64,000 bases of DNA from contig CAZRIV010000013.1 in the NCBI GenBank assembly GCA_964600235.1, positions 62,001-126,000 of the forward strand. Direction: 5' to 3'. The notes below the pieces were generated by a model. It was not told the origin of the DNA and did no database searches. It worked only from the letters and a program-made list of their open reading frames with translations. This document shows, one piece after another, positions 1-8,452 of this stretch. Origin of the DNA: MWEI01 sp964600235 (GTDB taxonomy: Bacteria > Desulfobacterota > Desulfomonilia > UBA1062). Position 1 is the first letter of the stretch, and the number at the start of each line of letters is the position of its first letter. The translations under genes and the position numbers were made by a program.

Positions 1-100
1 TTGTGTATCCGTTATAAGCAGGAATAGCAACAGCTGCAAGGATCCCCACGATAACCACTACGATCATGATCTCCATGAGGGAAAAACCCTTCGTATTCAT
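1..100 (-). CDS. Type IV pilin / prepilin-like protein, N-terminal fragment
   Basis: The minus strand begins MNTKGFSLMEIMIVVVIVG and continues ILAAVAIPAYNGY before leaving the window. This is the class III prepilin signature: a short basic leader, a Gly-Phe cleavage site (G5/F6), Glu at +5 of the mature protein and a long hydrophobic helix. It should be processed by PilD and assembled into a pilus or pseudopilus. A GGAG Shine-Dalgarno sequence lies 7-8 bases before the ATG. Only 33 codons are present, so major pilin and minor pseudopilin cannot be told apart. The gene is divergent from miaB. Confidence 0.9.
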   Translation of the reverse strand, partial: MNTKGFSLMEIMIVVVIVGILAAVAIPAYNGYT

Positions 101-449
101 CAACTGTCTCCTTTCCGGATATGGATCACACATACTTATCGGCACGATCTTCAAGTTGCAATAGGATACTTCATTACAAAAGCTCATGCATGACCGTCAT
201 GTCCGGGGCCGGCTACAAGGAGGTATGGAATAATGTCTCAGGATGTCTAAGGGCAAACCATTCACAATTTCAACCATTATGAGCACATATACAACTTTCT
301 CCTTATACGTTAATCCTTATATCCTTTAGGGACCGATATTCCGGTTTGTTTATCCAGGACCGCTTCGGCGCCTGCAAGGGCCTTGTACAATATGTTACCT
401 GAGAGGCGCACCCTTGACTCTCTTGATCTTCGGATATATGGAGGGAATC
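101..449. other. Divergent intergenic region between pilin and miaB
   Basis: About 350 bases without a gene. It must carry the pilin promoter (minus) and probably the miaB promoter (plus). One 13-base perfect dyad, CATGACCGTCATG at 189-201, is visible about 90 bases upstream of the pilin start and could be a regulator site. I see no convincing sigma-54 -24/-12 element on the pilin side and no riboswitch fold. Confidence 0.4.
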
Positions 450-1763
450 ATGAAGGGCCGCATCAAGATATTCACCTATGGCTGCCAGATGAATGACCTG
501 GACAGCCTTAAAATGTACTCAGCTCTTTCTCAAATGGGCTTCTCTCCCGCCGGAGGCACGAAAGATGCCGACATTATCATCCTCAACACCTGTTCCGTGA
601 GGCAGAAAGCCTATGAAAAGGCCATCAGCAATCTGGGAAGGCTGAAGGCCCATAAGACGAAAAGACCTTCTCTTATCATCGCGGTAACCGGCTGTGTCGC
701 GCAACAGGAAGGCACTGCCCTCAGGGAACGTATGCCCCATGTGGATATCATTCTGGGTACCCACCAACTGCACCGGCTGCCCGACCTCATCAAGAAAGTG
801 CTCGAAGAAAAACAATCTGTCACTGAGATAGAATTTTCAGATTGTATCCCGTCCATGGACATAGTCCCTGATATAGAATGTTCAGACCAACGTCATCGTG
901 CCTACATTAACATCATGCAAGGGTGCGACAACTACTGTACATACTGCATCGTGCCCTATGTGCGTGGCCATGAGATCAGCAGGGATTATAGAAAAATCAC
1001 CGAGGAGATCCGGCAGCACACATCGCGGGGGGTCAAAGAAATCTTTCTGCTCGGCCAGAATGTCAATTCCTACAACGGCGGCATGACCTTCCCGGATCTA
1101 TTGAGGGATTTGAGCTCAATAGCCTCTCTGGAACGTATCCGCTTCACCACATCCCACCCGAAGGATGTGAGCGATAATCTTATTTCATGCTTTAAAGACC
1201 TCAACAAATTATGCAGTCACATACACCTCCCGTTTCAGTCCGGATCCAATCGTGTGCTCAAGGCAATGAACCGGCATTATACTCACCAGTCATATCTCGA
1301 TCTCATCGAGCGGCTGCGTACCGCCAGGCCCGATATTGCATTCAGTGCGGATGTCATGGTGGGTTTTCCAGGAGAGGATGAACAAGATTATAGCGATACC
1401 CTGGACATCATCAAAACAGTGCGGTTTGATGTGCTTTATTCATTCAAGTACTCAGTTCGTCCCGGGACCGCTTCTGCTGCGCTGGATGATACGGTGTCTC
1501 CTGAGGAAAAGAGCATGCGGCTACAGGAGTTACAGAACCTTCAGAAAAGGATAACCCTGGAAAAGAACCGGGAGTATATCGGAAACACCTTTCATGTCCT
1601 GGTTGATGGAATAAGCCATAAAAATCCCAATCAGGTTTATGGAAGAACGTCACATAACACTATTGTGAATTTTTCAGGTGAAAAGGGACTTATCGGGAAA
1701 ATCCTGCCTGTACGCATCACTCGCGCCAACCAGAATTCTCTCACAGGAGAGATCACTTCTTAA
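450..1763 (+). CDS. miaB: tRNA-2-methylthio-N6-dimethylallyladenosine synthase MiaB
   Basis: Radical-SAM methylthiotransferase that adds the methylthio group to (iso)pentenyl-A37 of tRNAs reading UNN codons. The N-terminal UPF0004 domain carries the cluster cysteines C12 (YGCQMN), C48 (NTCSVR) and C82 (GCVAQ). The radical-SAM triad is C159-x3-C163-x2-C166 (GCDNYCTYC), and a TRAM-type RNA-binding domain ends the protein. At 437 residues it has the family length. The frame is open from a TTG at 414, but GGAGGG at 440-445 places the start at the ATG at 450. The LNTCSVR and GCDNYCTYC motifs fit MiaB better than RimO or MtaB. Confidence 0.95.
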   Translation: MKGRIKIFTYGCQMNDLDSLKMYSALSQMGFSPAGGTKDADIIILNTCSVRQKAYEKAISNLGRLKAHKTKRPSLIIAVTGCVAQQEGTALRERMPHVDIILGTHQLHRLPDLIKKVLEEKQSVTEIEFSDCIPSMDIVPDIECSDQRHRAYINIMQGCDNYCTYCIVPYVRGHEISRDYRKITEEIRQHTSRGVKEIFLLGQNVNSYNGGMTFPDLLRDLSSIASLERIRFTTSHPKDVSDNLISCFKDLNKLCSHIHLPFQSGSNRVLKAMNRHYTHQSYLDLIERLRTARPDIAFSADVMVGFPGEDEQDYSDTLDIIKTVRFDVLYSFKYSVRPGTASAALDDTVSPEEKSMRLQELQNLQKRITLEKNREYIGNTFHVLVDGISHKNPNQVYGRTSHNTIVNFSGEKGLIGKILPVRITRANQNSLTGEITS

Positions 1764-1843
1764 ATAACCGATCTACAACCAGCTGTCATCTTTTCCATTT
1801 CTTCTTTGATCCATGAGTCCTCAAGTGGTATGAACAATAAACC

Positions 1844-2758
1844 ATGGAACAGCCCAAACGGTGGCCTACCATCCTTCTCCTCATCATTATTCAAATTGCC
1901 TGGCTTATAGTCCTTGTCATTGGAGTTGTATGGTATATCCATTACCGTCATATCAGCATACGCCCCATAGGCGTATGGGATATCGTCATCATTAGCGAGG
2001 TATCCATCCTTTTCACCCTTATCCTCGCAGGAATATACGCCCTCTTCATACTCTATCAGAGGCAACTTACCCTCTTGAGAACCCAGATTCATATCCTCCA
2101 TTCTGTTACCCATGCATTCAAGACACCTCTGGCAACCATGCAACTTTATCTTGAAACAATTGCCAAGCGGGAACTCCCCGAAGAAACAAAGACAGAACTT
2201 TTAAATGGCATGGTCACGGTAACCCAGCGATTGAAATCTCTGGTCGACAATTTTCTGGAAAGCGCCCGTCTGAGTTCCAGCCGGAGACCATATACGTTCT
2301 CTCCGACCTCATTACCCCAACTCATCTATTCCTACAGGCTCAATAATGAGGTTTTTCTCAAAGATGTTGAGCTGCACATCCACACTAAGGACGATACTAT
2401 CCCCGTTCTGGTGGACAGTGATGCACTAGAAATGGTCTTCTCAAACCTCATAGAAAACGCTATTCATTATTCGAGCTTATCCCCTCGTGTGGATATAAAG
2501 ATGTGGAAGGATGACAGGTGGGCATTTATTGAATTTTCTGATAGAGGGATTGGTATACCCGAAGAAAAATACCGGGATATATTCAAGAGGTTTCAGAGAC
2601 TCCCTGAAGGGGCGCGCCTCTGGGGTTCCGGAACCGGCATGGGTCTGTACGTGGTTAAGAATATTATAAAGGCACATGGAGGTATTATCAGAGTGACGAC
2701 TGGTGATAAGGGAGAGGGCACCTCCTTCAGGATACAGTTGCCCACTGTTCGATCATGA
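1844..2758 (+). CDS. Sensor histidine kinase, intramembrane-sensing type
   Basis: 304-residue kinase with two membrane segments (about residues 9-32 and 47-71) separated by only about 15 residues, so there is no periplasmic sensor domain and no HAMP domain. The dimerisation/phosphoacceptor motif is SVTHAFKTPLA with His90. The N box (NLIENAIHYSS), the G1 box (DRGIGIPEEKYRDIFKRF) and the G2 box (GTGMGLYVVKNI) of the ATPase domain are intact. It overlaps the next gene by four bases (ATGA), so kinase and regulator are translationally coupled. The signal is unknown; such short-loop kinases often sense membrane stress or work through a partner membrane protein (inference). Confidence 0.93.
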   Translation: MEQPKRWPTILLLIIIQIAWLIVLVIGVVWYIHYRHISIRPIGVWDIVIISEVSILFTLILAGIYALFILYQRQLTLLRTQIHILHSVTHAFKTPLATMQLYLETIAKRELPEETKTELLNGMVTVTQRLKSLVDNFLESARLSSSRRPYTFSPTSLPQLIYSYRLNNEVFLKDVELHIHTKDDTIPVLVDSDALEMVFSNLIENAIHYSSLSPRVDIKMWKDDRWAFIEFSDRGIGIPEEKYRDIFKRFQRLPEGARLWGSGTGMGLYVVKNIIKAHGGIIRVTTGDKGEGTSFRIQLPTVRS

Positions 2759-3444
2759 CAATAAAATGGCGCATTCTCATAATCGAAGATGACCATGCAC
2801 TCTCTCTGGGTCTCAGGATCAATCTCGAGGCTGAGGGTTACGAGGTACTCCACGCCCTCTCAGCTGAAGAAGGTCTGGCAATCCTTGAAAGCTCCAGTGT
2901 CGACCTTGTTGTTCTCGATCTCATGCTGCCCGGAATGGATGGAGTTGAAGCACTTGAGCATATAAGAGCCGAAAACCTTAAGCTGCCGGTACTCATCCTG
3001 ACTGCGCGCTCCTCGGTCGATGACAAGATTGGAGGGCTGAAGGCCGGTGCTGATGATTACCTAACCAAGCCCTTTCACCTGGAAGAATTCCTTCTCAGGG
3101 TGCACAGGATGTTGGACCGCTATCAATGGTATAAGAATGAGGATGTGCTGTTGATCGACGAAACCAGAGTCGATTTCAACACCCTGGAGATTATGGATAA
3201 TTCAGGAAATATATCACGCATTACCCCTCATGAGGCAAACCTTATCCAGTATCTTATCCTCCACCAGGACCGCATTGTAACTCGCTCTGAGCTCCTGAAA
3301 AATGTCTGGGGCCTTGATCCTGACCTTGAAACCAGAACCGTGGATACATTTATTTCCCGGATAAGGAGGTATATTGAGAAGGACCCCTCCAGGCCCGAGC
3401 ATATTATCAGCATCAGAGGCAAGGGCTATCGCTTCATGCCATAG
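2755..3444 (+). CDS. OmpR/PhoB-family response regulator
   Basis: DNA-binding regulator partnered with the kinase just upstream (ATGA overlap). The receiver domain has the acidic pocket IIEDD, phosphoacceptor D55 (LVVLDLMLPGMDG), Thr in LTARSS and Lys in LTKPF. The C-terminal winged helix is recognisable from TPHEANLIQYL to RGKGYRF. At 229 residues it has normal length with nothing missing. Targets cannot be read from the sequence; the M48 protease gene 120 bases downstream on the same strand is the obvious candidate. Confidence 0.95.
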   Translation: MTIKWRILIIEDDHALSLGLRINLEAEGYEVLHALSAEEGLAILESSSVDLVVLDLMLPGMDGVEALEHIRAENLKLPVLILTARSSVDDKIGGLKAGADDYLTKPFHLEEFLLRVHRMLDRYQWYKNEDVLLIDETRVDFNTLEIMDNSGNISRITPHEANLIQYLILHQDRIVTRSELLKNVWGLDPDLETRTVDTFISRIRRYIEKDPSRPEHIISIRGKGYRFMP

Positions 3445-3567
3445 GTACAGACCTCTTGCATGACATACATGCAGTTTATATTTTCCAGCTGCAAGGTTGA
3501 ATCGGGGATGAGCATCCTTTACAATAGTAAAGAGCTTGAGAGACCTGATCTGTAAGGAGATACCCAT

Positions 3568-4356
3568 ATGAGAAAACACATAATAAGATCTTTAAGCCTG
3601 TTTTTGATATCTGGCGTTATCATCATCTCCTTGTATGGCTGTGCTACTGCCCCTTACACCGGCAGGAAACAGATACTCTTGATATCAGAGGGTGAGGAAA
3701 TGTCTCTTGGTCTCAAGGCCTATCAGGAGACCCTTAAGAAGGAAAAGGTTTCCACGGATCCCAAAATCAATTCCATGGTCAAAAGGGTGGGTACCCGTAT
3801 TGCTGCTGTTGCAAACAAACCTGGGTATGCCTGGGAGTTCACGGTAATAGACAACGCTAAAACCGTTAATGCCTTTGCCCTGCCGGGCGGGAAAGTGGCG
3901 ATCTACACCGGCATCCTCCCGTACACCCAGACAGAGGCAGGACTAGCATTTGTTATTGCTCACGAAGTAGGCCATGCCATCGCCCGCCATGGCGGCGAGA
4001 GAATGAGTGAACAACTCCTCTTGCAGTTAGGACAGCAGGGGCTCAACATCGCCATTGCAAGCAAGAGCCCTGCAGCGATTGAAGCAATAAACACAGGATA
4101 CGGACTGGCATCAACTGTTGGTGTTATCCTTCCCTTCAGCAGGAAAATGGAGTACGAGGCAGACCGCATCGGCTTGATTCTCATGGCTAAGGCAGGCTAT
4201 GACCCAAGAGAAGCACCCGGTTTTTTCGAACGTATGATGAAGTCCTCAAAACAAGCTGCACCACCTGAATTTCTCTCTACTCACCCTGCTGACCAACAAC
4301 GCATCAGACAACTTCATGCGCTCATTCCGGAGGCTTTGACCTACTATCATAAATAG
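3568..4356 (+). CDS. M48-family zinc metalloprotease lipoprotein
   Basis: Envelope protease of the BepA/LoiP type. A lipoprotein signal peptide ends in SLYGC (lipidated Cys25). The catalytic zinc motif is HEVGH at 132-136, with the third ligand in MEYEAD (about E195). A TH-P-A-QQR motif near the C terminus is typical of the family. Members degrade or assist misfolded outer-membrane proteins; that role is inferred from the family. AAGGAGA sits 7-8 bases before the ATG. It follows the kinase/regulator pair on the same strand, which suggests an envelope-stress unit. Length (262 residues) matches single-domain M48 lipoproteins lacking the C-terminal TPR of BepA. Confidence 0.92.
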   Translation: MRKHIIRSLSLFLISGVIIISLYGCATAPYTGRKQILLISEGEEMSLGLKAYQETLKKEKVSTDPKINSMVKRVGTRIAAVANKPGYAWEFTVIDNAKTVNAFALPGGKVAIYTGILPYTQTEAGLAFVIAHEVGHAIARHGGERMSEQLLLQLGQQGLNIAIASKSPAAIEAINTGYGLASTVGVILPFSRKMEYEADRIGLILMAKAGYDPREAPGFFERMMKSSKQAAPPEFLSTHPADQQRIRQLHALIPEALTYYHK

Positions 4357-4379
4357 CTGCCCTTGATACAATCTCACCT

Positions 4380-4426
4380 TTGACACATGGGAGACAATGT
4401 TTTATATGAATCTTATAGTTTAACTT
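4380..4426 (+). promoter_or_regulatory. Promoter and putative operator of the MerR gene
   Basis: TTGACA (4380-4385), a 17-base spacer and TATATG (4403-4408) form a sigma-70-type promoter. Just after the -10 lies CTTATAGTTTAACTT (4412-4426), containing the dyad AGTT-T-AACT. The same 15-mer follows the -10 of the flavoenzyme gene at 7.2 kb at exactly the same distance. This points to one regulator, most simply the MerR protein encoded immediately downstream. Confidence 0.6.
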
Positions 4427-4447
4427 CATGCTTAAAAGGAGAAGGTG

Positions 4448-5140
4448 ATGGGGCTGAAAATCGGGGAAATTGCTAAGAAAAGTAACGTGCCCCCCTCAAC
4501 AATACGCTACTACGTACGCCAAGGGCTTCTTCCGGAACCGGATAAAGTAAATAAAAGCATGGCATACTATGATGAAGGGTGCATAGAGAAAATCCTTGCA
4601 ATACGTCATCTCCAGGAGCGTAGATATTTTCCTTTGTCAGTTATTAAGAATATCCTGAGGAGAATGGAACAGGGTCTCAGCTTGGATGAGGCTGAAGCTA
4701 TCGAGGATGCTGTCTTCGGGGCGCAACCTGAGACATGCGAGAATGCCATGGACAAGACCCAGTTTCTCGAAGCGTCCGGTCTATCCCAAGATGAACTTCA
4801 AACAGCACTTAAAATCGGGCTCATGGTCCCCTATCTCCAGGAGAAAGGGCGAACCGTCTATAACCAAGAAGATGTCCGCTTTGCGAAAGAAGTCATTAAA
4901 AAAATTATCTCTTTCGGACAAGATCTTCACGATCTGAGCTTTTACGTTGAACTTGGCAATCGAATTGTAGACCATGAGATGAATCTTCGAAAAAATGCCG
5001 TCAAGGGTTTATCAAGCCAGGATAATATCCGCATCACCACTGAAATCTCGAAAATGGCAGATCACCTGAGGGGGTATATCATCCGAAGACTCTTCCAGAG
5101 AAGGGTTCAGGCCGCCATTCAAAAGAGCCTAAGTGAATGA
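4448..5140 (+). CDS. MerR-family transcriptional regulator
   Basis: The N-terminal winged-helix domain starts LKIGEIAKKSNVPPSTIRYY and continues VRQGLLP, the canonical MerR DNA-binding domain. The middle (about residues 100-150) resembles a second helix-turn-helix pattern (SGLSQDELQTALKIGLMVPY) followed by a helical C-terminal region. I see no cysteine or other metal-binding signature, so an organic effector is more likely than a metal (inference). A second ATG at 4448 is chosen over the in-frame GTG at 4445 because AAGGAGAAGG sits 6-8 bases ahead. A repeated operator-like 15-mer in its own promoter and in that of the flavoenzyme at 7.2 kb suggests autoregulation plus control of that gene. 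Confidence 0.88.
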   Translation: MGLKIGEIAKKSNVPPSTIRYYVRQGLLPEPDKVNKSMAYYDEGCIEKILAIRHLQERRYFPLSVIKNILRRMEQGLSLDEAEAIEDAVFGAQPETCENAMDKTQFLEASGLSQDELQTALKIGLMVPYLQEKGRTVYNQEDVRFAKEVIKKIISFGQDLHDLSFYVELGNRIVDHEMNLRKNAVKGLSSQDNIRITTEISKMADHLRGYIIRRLFQRRVQAAIQKSLSE

Positions 5141-5751
5141 TGCAGGAAACATATCCTTATCTCATCATACTATATTCATAACCAATTGAATATCCATGAT
5201 ATGAATGAGTAAATTCTTCCTCATCTCAGTGAATCGCTCTCCTGGTTCGCACAAAGGTCTCTAGAATATATCAATGGACTCCCCGTAGAAGTGGTCCAGA
5301 TAGCCCTCACAAGAAAGGCTAGAAACCTCCACGGGCAGAACTTCCCTGAGTTTCGCAGTTGGCTTGTATAGCTAGAATATATGAAGCACTTGGATATTTT
5401 CTTTCCATAAACAATGAAATACTTTTCCAATATCCATTGAATTTGAGAGATACATGATCATAACGCACCGAAATTTAAGCCCCATGCATTGAGCATGAAT
5501 TTTGCAACACAAGCATTTGATTACTTTTTTTTGTGATAGAGTTAATCACATTGTATAATACCGTTAGGGTAATATCTCCATTATGGGAGGAACGTGAAAC
5601 AGGGATAGGCATAAGTTCTTCATGTCCCGATTAAGCATGAGGTCTTTGTCCATCAGGGCATATGGATAAAGACAATCAACAGACATTGCTGTGACACAAA
5701 AAAGCTTAATTCTAATTAGCGTATGTAACAGATCAGCAGAAGGGATATTAT
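5141..5751. other. Intergenic region, no gene recognised
   Basis: About 610 AT-rich bases between the MerR gene and a lipoprotein gene. No open frame here has codon structure or a ribosome site that I would defend. A likely promoter lies at 5531-5559. The remainder shows no clear hairpin terminator or riboswitch. Confidence 0.5.
5531..5559 (+). promoter_or_regulatory. Sigma-70-like promoter upstream of the lipoprotein gene
   Basis: TTGTGA (5531-5536) and a perfect TATAAT (5554-5559) are separated by 17 bases. The start codon is about 190 bases downstream, giving a long leader. Confidence 0.45.
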
Positions 5752-7026
5752 ATGCAGCGAGTTCTCTCGGAAGCCAGGACTAATTTTATCCTCATGTTGG
5801 GTTTGGGTATTTTATTCTTCACCCTCATCGTTATTGAAGGATGCAGCCAGGGGGGTGGAGGCCCAACCATACTAAGACCCGAGGGTACGTATAAAACCGG
5901 TTTTTTCATTGACAGCACAGTTGAAGGCCTTCAGTACCGATGCATCACCTGGTCCGGCACAACTGATTCTCAAGGAAGATTTTTTTATAATGATGGAGAG
6001 GAAATAACTTTTTCCGTTGGAGGCGTTGTTCTAGGCCGCACATCAGCAAAAGGCATCATTACCCCGGTCGATCTGGACAATACGGCCCAACCAAACTTCA
6101 GCACGGAAGCTGTTAATATCAGCCGATTCCTTCTGTCCCTTGACGAAGACCTAACCCCTGATAACGGCATAAAAATTCCCCAGAGTGTCACTGATTCACT
6201 GAAGGGCATCAGCGTGGATTTCTCAAACCCTGACCTGGACAACGATGCCGGCGTAAAAGAAATGTTCGAAATACTCAACGGCAGCGGCATCTATCCAGAA
6301 GAGGAAGCTCGAGGCCTCGTTCCTTACGAGACAGCAGAACTCCATCTCGAAAAGTCCCTAAACCAGCTTGCAGAGGCAGAAGCCGAGGCAGAAGACGCAC
6401 TCTCGAGATTAGAACTCCGCGCATCCATTGTTCCACCATCCTCAAGTATAATTATGATCGAAAACCAGTCCTTGGACCTTCAGGGGTCTGTAAATGGCGG
6501 TAAAGCTCCATACACCTACACCTGGAATATCAACAATGAGAAACCATTTTCAACAAGACTAAGCCCCGGCATCTACACATTCAAAAGCAAAGGATCCTAT
6601 ATCCTTGCCTTTACAGCCGTCGACAGCCTCGGCGCAACAAACTCTGATATTCGGCACATCTCTGTCTTTGGACCAGAGACACAGGAAGGCCAGACCGAAG
6701 CTGATTCCATCCCTTCCGTATCAATCATTGGGCAACCCCTTGGTGGTGTAATCAAGGCAGGAAGCACGGTTGATTTCCAGGCAGTAATTTACAATGGAAA
6801 CCTTCCGCTCTACTATGCATGGTCATTCCACCCAGCTTCCGGGAATACCTACAGTCCCAGGGATGAGACCGTAATGTGTATTCCTCCCAGGACCTATATG
6901 GCAACACAAAGCATCACCTTGAATGTTCCCGGATCAAACGAAGTTTCCTTAGCTATTAAGGATACTTCCGTCAGTGGCAAAACCCCGGATACTCATGCAT
7001 CAAGAACGACGATTACTGTGGAATAA
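5752..7026 (+). CDS. Large surface lipoprotein with PKD-like domains
   Basis: 424-residue exported protein. The signal segment ends IVIEGC, a lipobox with Cys31, followed by a Gly-rich linker. Residues about 45-200 form a module (TGFFIDSTVEGLQYRC... FSVGGVVLGRT... RFLLSLDEDLTPDNGI) of a type recurrent in deltaproteobacterial surface lipoproteins. An Ala/Glu-rich coiled segment (AEAEAEAEDALSRL, about 205-222) leads into two Ig/PKD-like beta domains (YTYTWNINN; LYYAWSFHP). It is probably a periplasmic or outer-membrane structural or binding protein; no catalytic motif is visible. Flanked by intergenic gaps on both sides, it is likely monocistronic. Confidence 0.75.
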   Translation: MQRVLSEARTNFILMLGLGILFFTLIVIEGCSQGGGGPTILRPEGTYKTGFFIDSTVEGLQYRCITWSGTTDSQGRFFYNDGEEITFSVGGVVLGRTSAKGIITPVDLDNTAQPNFSTEAVNISRFLLSLDEDLTPDNGIKIPQSVTDSLKGISVDFSNPDLDNDAGVKEMFEILNGSGIYPEEEARGLVPYETAELHLEKSLNQLAEAEAEAEDALSRLELRASIVPPSSSIIMIENQSLDLQGSVNGGKAPYTYTWNINNEKPFSTRLSPGIYTFKSKGSYILAFTAVDSLGATNSDIRHISVFGPETQEGQTEADSIPSVSIIGQPLGGVIKAGSTVDFQAVIYNGNLPLYYAWSFHPASGNTYSPRDETVMCIPPRTYMATQSITLNVPGSNEVSLAIKDTSVSGKTPDTHASRTTITVE

Positions 7027-7116
7027 AGGATAATTTTTTAGCACTTAATCGCACGTAGCTTAAAAAATATCGCTCGATTCATCACGAAAGGTTATCCTGA
7101 AAGTATAAAACTGACC

Positions 7117-7164
7117 TTGACAATGCAGATATCGTTCCAGTATATAAACCTTATAGTTTAACTT
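7117..7164 (+). promoter_or_regulatory. Promoter and putative MerR operator of the flavoenzyme gene
   Basis: TTGACA (7117-7122), an 18-base spacer and TATATA (7141-7146). The 15-mer CTTATAGTTTAACTT at 7150-7164 is identical to the one in the MerR promoter. From the TATAT to the end of the 15-mer, 22 of 24 positions agree between the two promoters, and both have a perfect TTGACA. Confidence 0.6.
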
Positions 7165-7238
7165 TAATCTTTATAACACTGACGGAGTATTATCGAGAGG
7201 GAGTCCTCTTCATAAAAACCAATCTTAGGGAGTAACAT

Positions 7239-8372
7239 ATGAAGACACGCATAACTGAGCTCTTCGGTATCAAGCATCCCATTGTCCTTTCCGGCATGAG
7301 CTGGATTAGTGTACCAAAGATGGTTGCAGCCGTATCCAATGCAGGCGGACTTGGAATCCTTGCCACCGGCCCGCTTGATGCCGAACAGACACGCGCTGCC
7401 ATCAAGGAGATCAAATCTCTTACCAACAAGCCCTTCGGGACAAATACTACCCTACTCTTTCCCGGGGCTGCTGATAATGCACGGGTGGCCCTTGAAGAGA
7501 AGGTTCCCGTCATCAACTTCTCGCTGGGCAAAGGCGACTGGATAGTCAAAGCTGCTCATGAATATGGTGGTAAAGTTGTGGCGACCGTAGTCAACCATAA
7601 GCATGCCAAACGCGCCCAGGACTATGGATGTGATGCACTACTCGTAACCGGCCATGAGGCTGCGGCCCACGGCGGAGATGCCACCACTTTCTGCCTTGTT
7701 CCAAGCATTGCAAATGCGGTCAGCATCCCCATAATAGCTGCAGGAGGAATCGCCGATGGAAGGGGGCTTGCCGCCGCATTTGCGCTGGGCGCAGATGCCG
7801 CCGCCATGGGAACCCGGCTTATGTCAACGAAGGAAAGCCCGCTCCATGATAATTACAAGCAGCTCTCCATCCAGAAGGAAGTCTATGATACCTTGTATTC
7901 AACCCGCTTTGACGGTCTCGGGTGCAGGGTGCTGGACACAAAGGCAGCCAGAAATGCCGTCCGACAGGGACTGAACATCAGAAAGCTCATTGAAGCCCTG
8001 CCCAACTCCGTCGGCATCGCCAACCAACTCCATCTCCCCTACTTCAAACTCTTCCTGGGCGTTATGGCCTCCGGATGGAAGAACGCCAGGCAGCTTGCAT
8101 TCATGGCGAATGCCTTCAAGGCTATACGCGTTGCCACAGAGGATGGCGACCTTAAAAACGGCGTGCTGCCTGTGGGTCAGGCAACAGGACTCATGAGAGA
8201 CATACCTACTGTTGCAGAGGCAATAGAGCGAACAGTGAAAGAGGCTGAAGAGATATCCATGAATCTCGCAAGAATGGCAACGGGAGCGCAAAGGGTTCCT
8301 TCTTCCGAGAATCCGAAACCGAAGACGGATAAATCAAGCCGCAAACCGGCAACCAAAAAAGCTAAAGCGTAA
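7239..8372 (+). CDS. Nitronate monooxygenase / FabK-like FMN flavoenzyme
   Basis: TIM-barrel FMN protein of the NMO/FabK family. Visible signatures are the N-terminal FGIKHPIVLSGM, GLGILATG, the phosphate-binding AAGGIADGRG and GADAAAMGTR. The general base position reads GHEAAAHGGD, the usual G-x-E-A-x-G-H-G pattern of the family. Substrate cannot be decided: nitronates, enoyl-ACP/CoA or another enone. The last ~30 residues form a Pro/Ser/Lys-rich basic tail (KPKTDKSSRKPATKKAKA) absent from the relative at 8.4 kb. The two genes are convergent and share a terminator. The promoter carries the MerR-linked operator. Confidence 0.88.
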   Translation: MKTRITELFGIKHPIVLSGMSWISVPKMVAAVSNAGGLGILATGPLDAEQTRAAIKEIKSLTNKPFGTNTTLLFPGAADNARVALEEKVPVINFSLGKGDWIVKAAHEYGGKVVATVVNHKHAKRAQDYGCDALLVTGHEAAAHGGDATTFCLVPSIANAVSIPIIAAGGIADGRGLAAAFALGADAAAMGTRLMSTKESPLHDNYKQLSIQKEVYDTLYSTRFDGLGCRVLDTKAARNAVRQGLNIRKLIEALPNSVGIANQLHLPYFKLFLGVMASGWKNARQLAFMANAFKAIRVATEDGDLKNGVLPVGQATGLMRDIPTVAEAIERTVKEAEEISMNLARMATGAQRVPSSENPKPKTDKSSRKPATKKAKA

Positions 8373-8399
8373 TATACAGATCAGGTTAAATAAAAAATC

Positions 8400-8434
8400 A
8401 AGCGGTCATGACCAATCACGGATCATGACCGCTT
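8400..8434. terminator. Bidirectional rho-independent terminator
   Basis: Twelve-base perfect stem AAGCGGTCATGA / TCATGACCGCTT (8400-8411 and 8423-8434) with an 11-base loop. T-rich sequence follows on both strands, so it serves both convergent flavoenzyme genes. Confidence 0.92.
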
Positions 8435-8452
8435 TTCCTTTGTGGGCAATCC

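Noticed and set aside
248..266. GGGCAAACCATTC string similar to the core of a c-di-GMP-I (GEMM) riboswitch, near a pilin gene
   Set aside because: It is on the opposite strand to the pilin gene and lacks the second conserved arm (GGGACGCAAAGCC) and tetraloop receptor.
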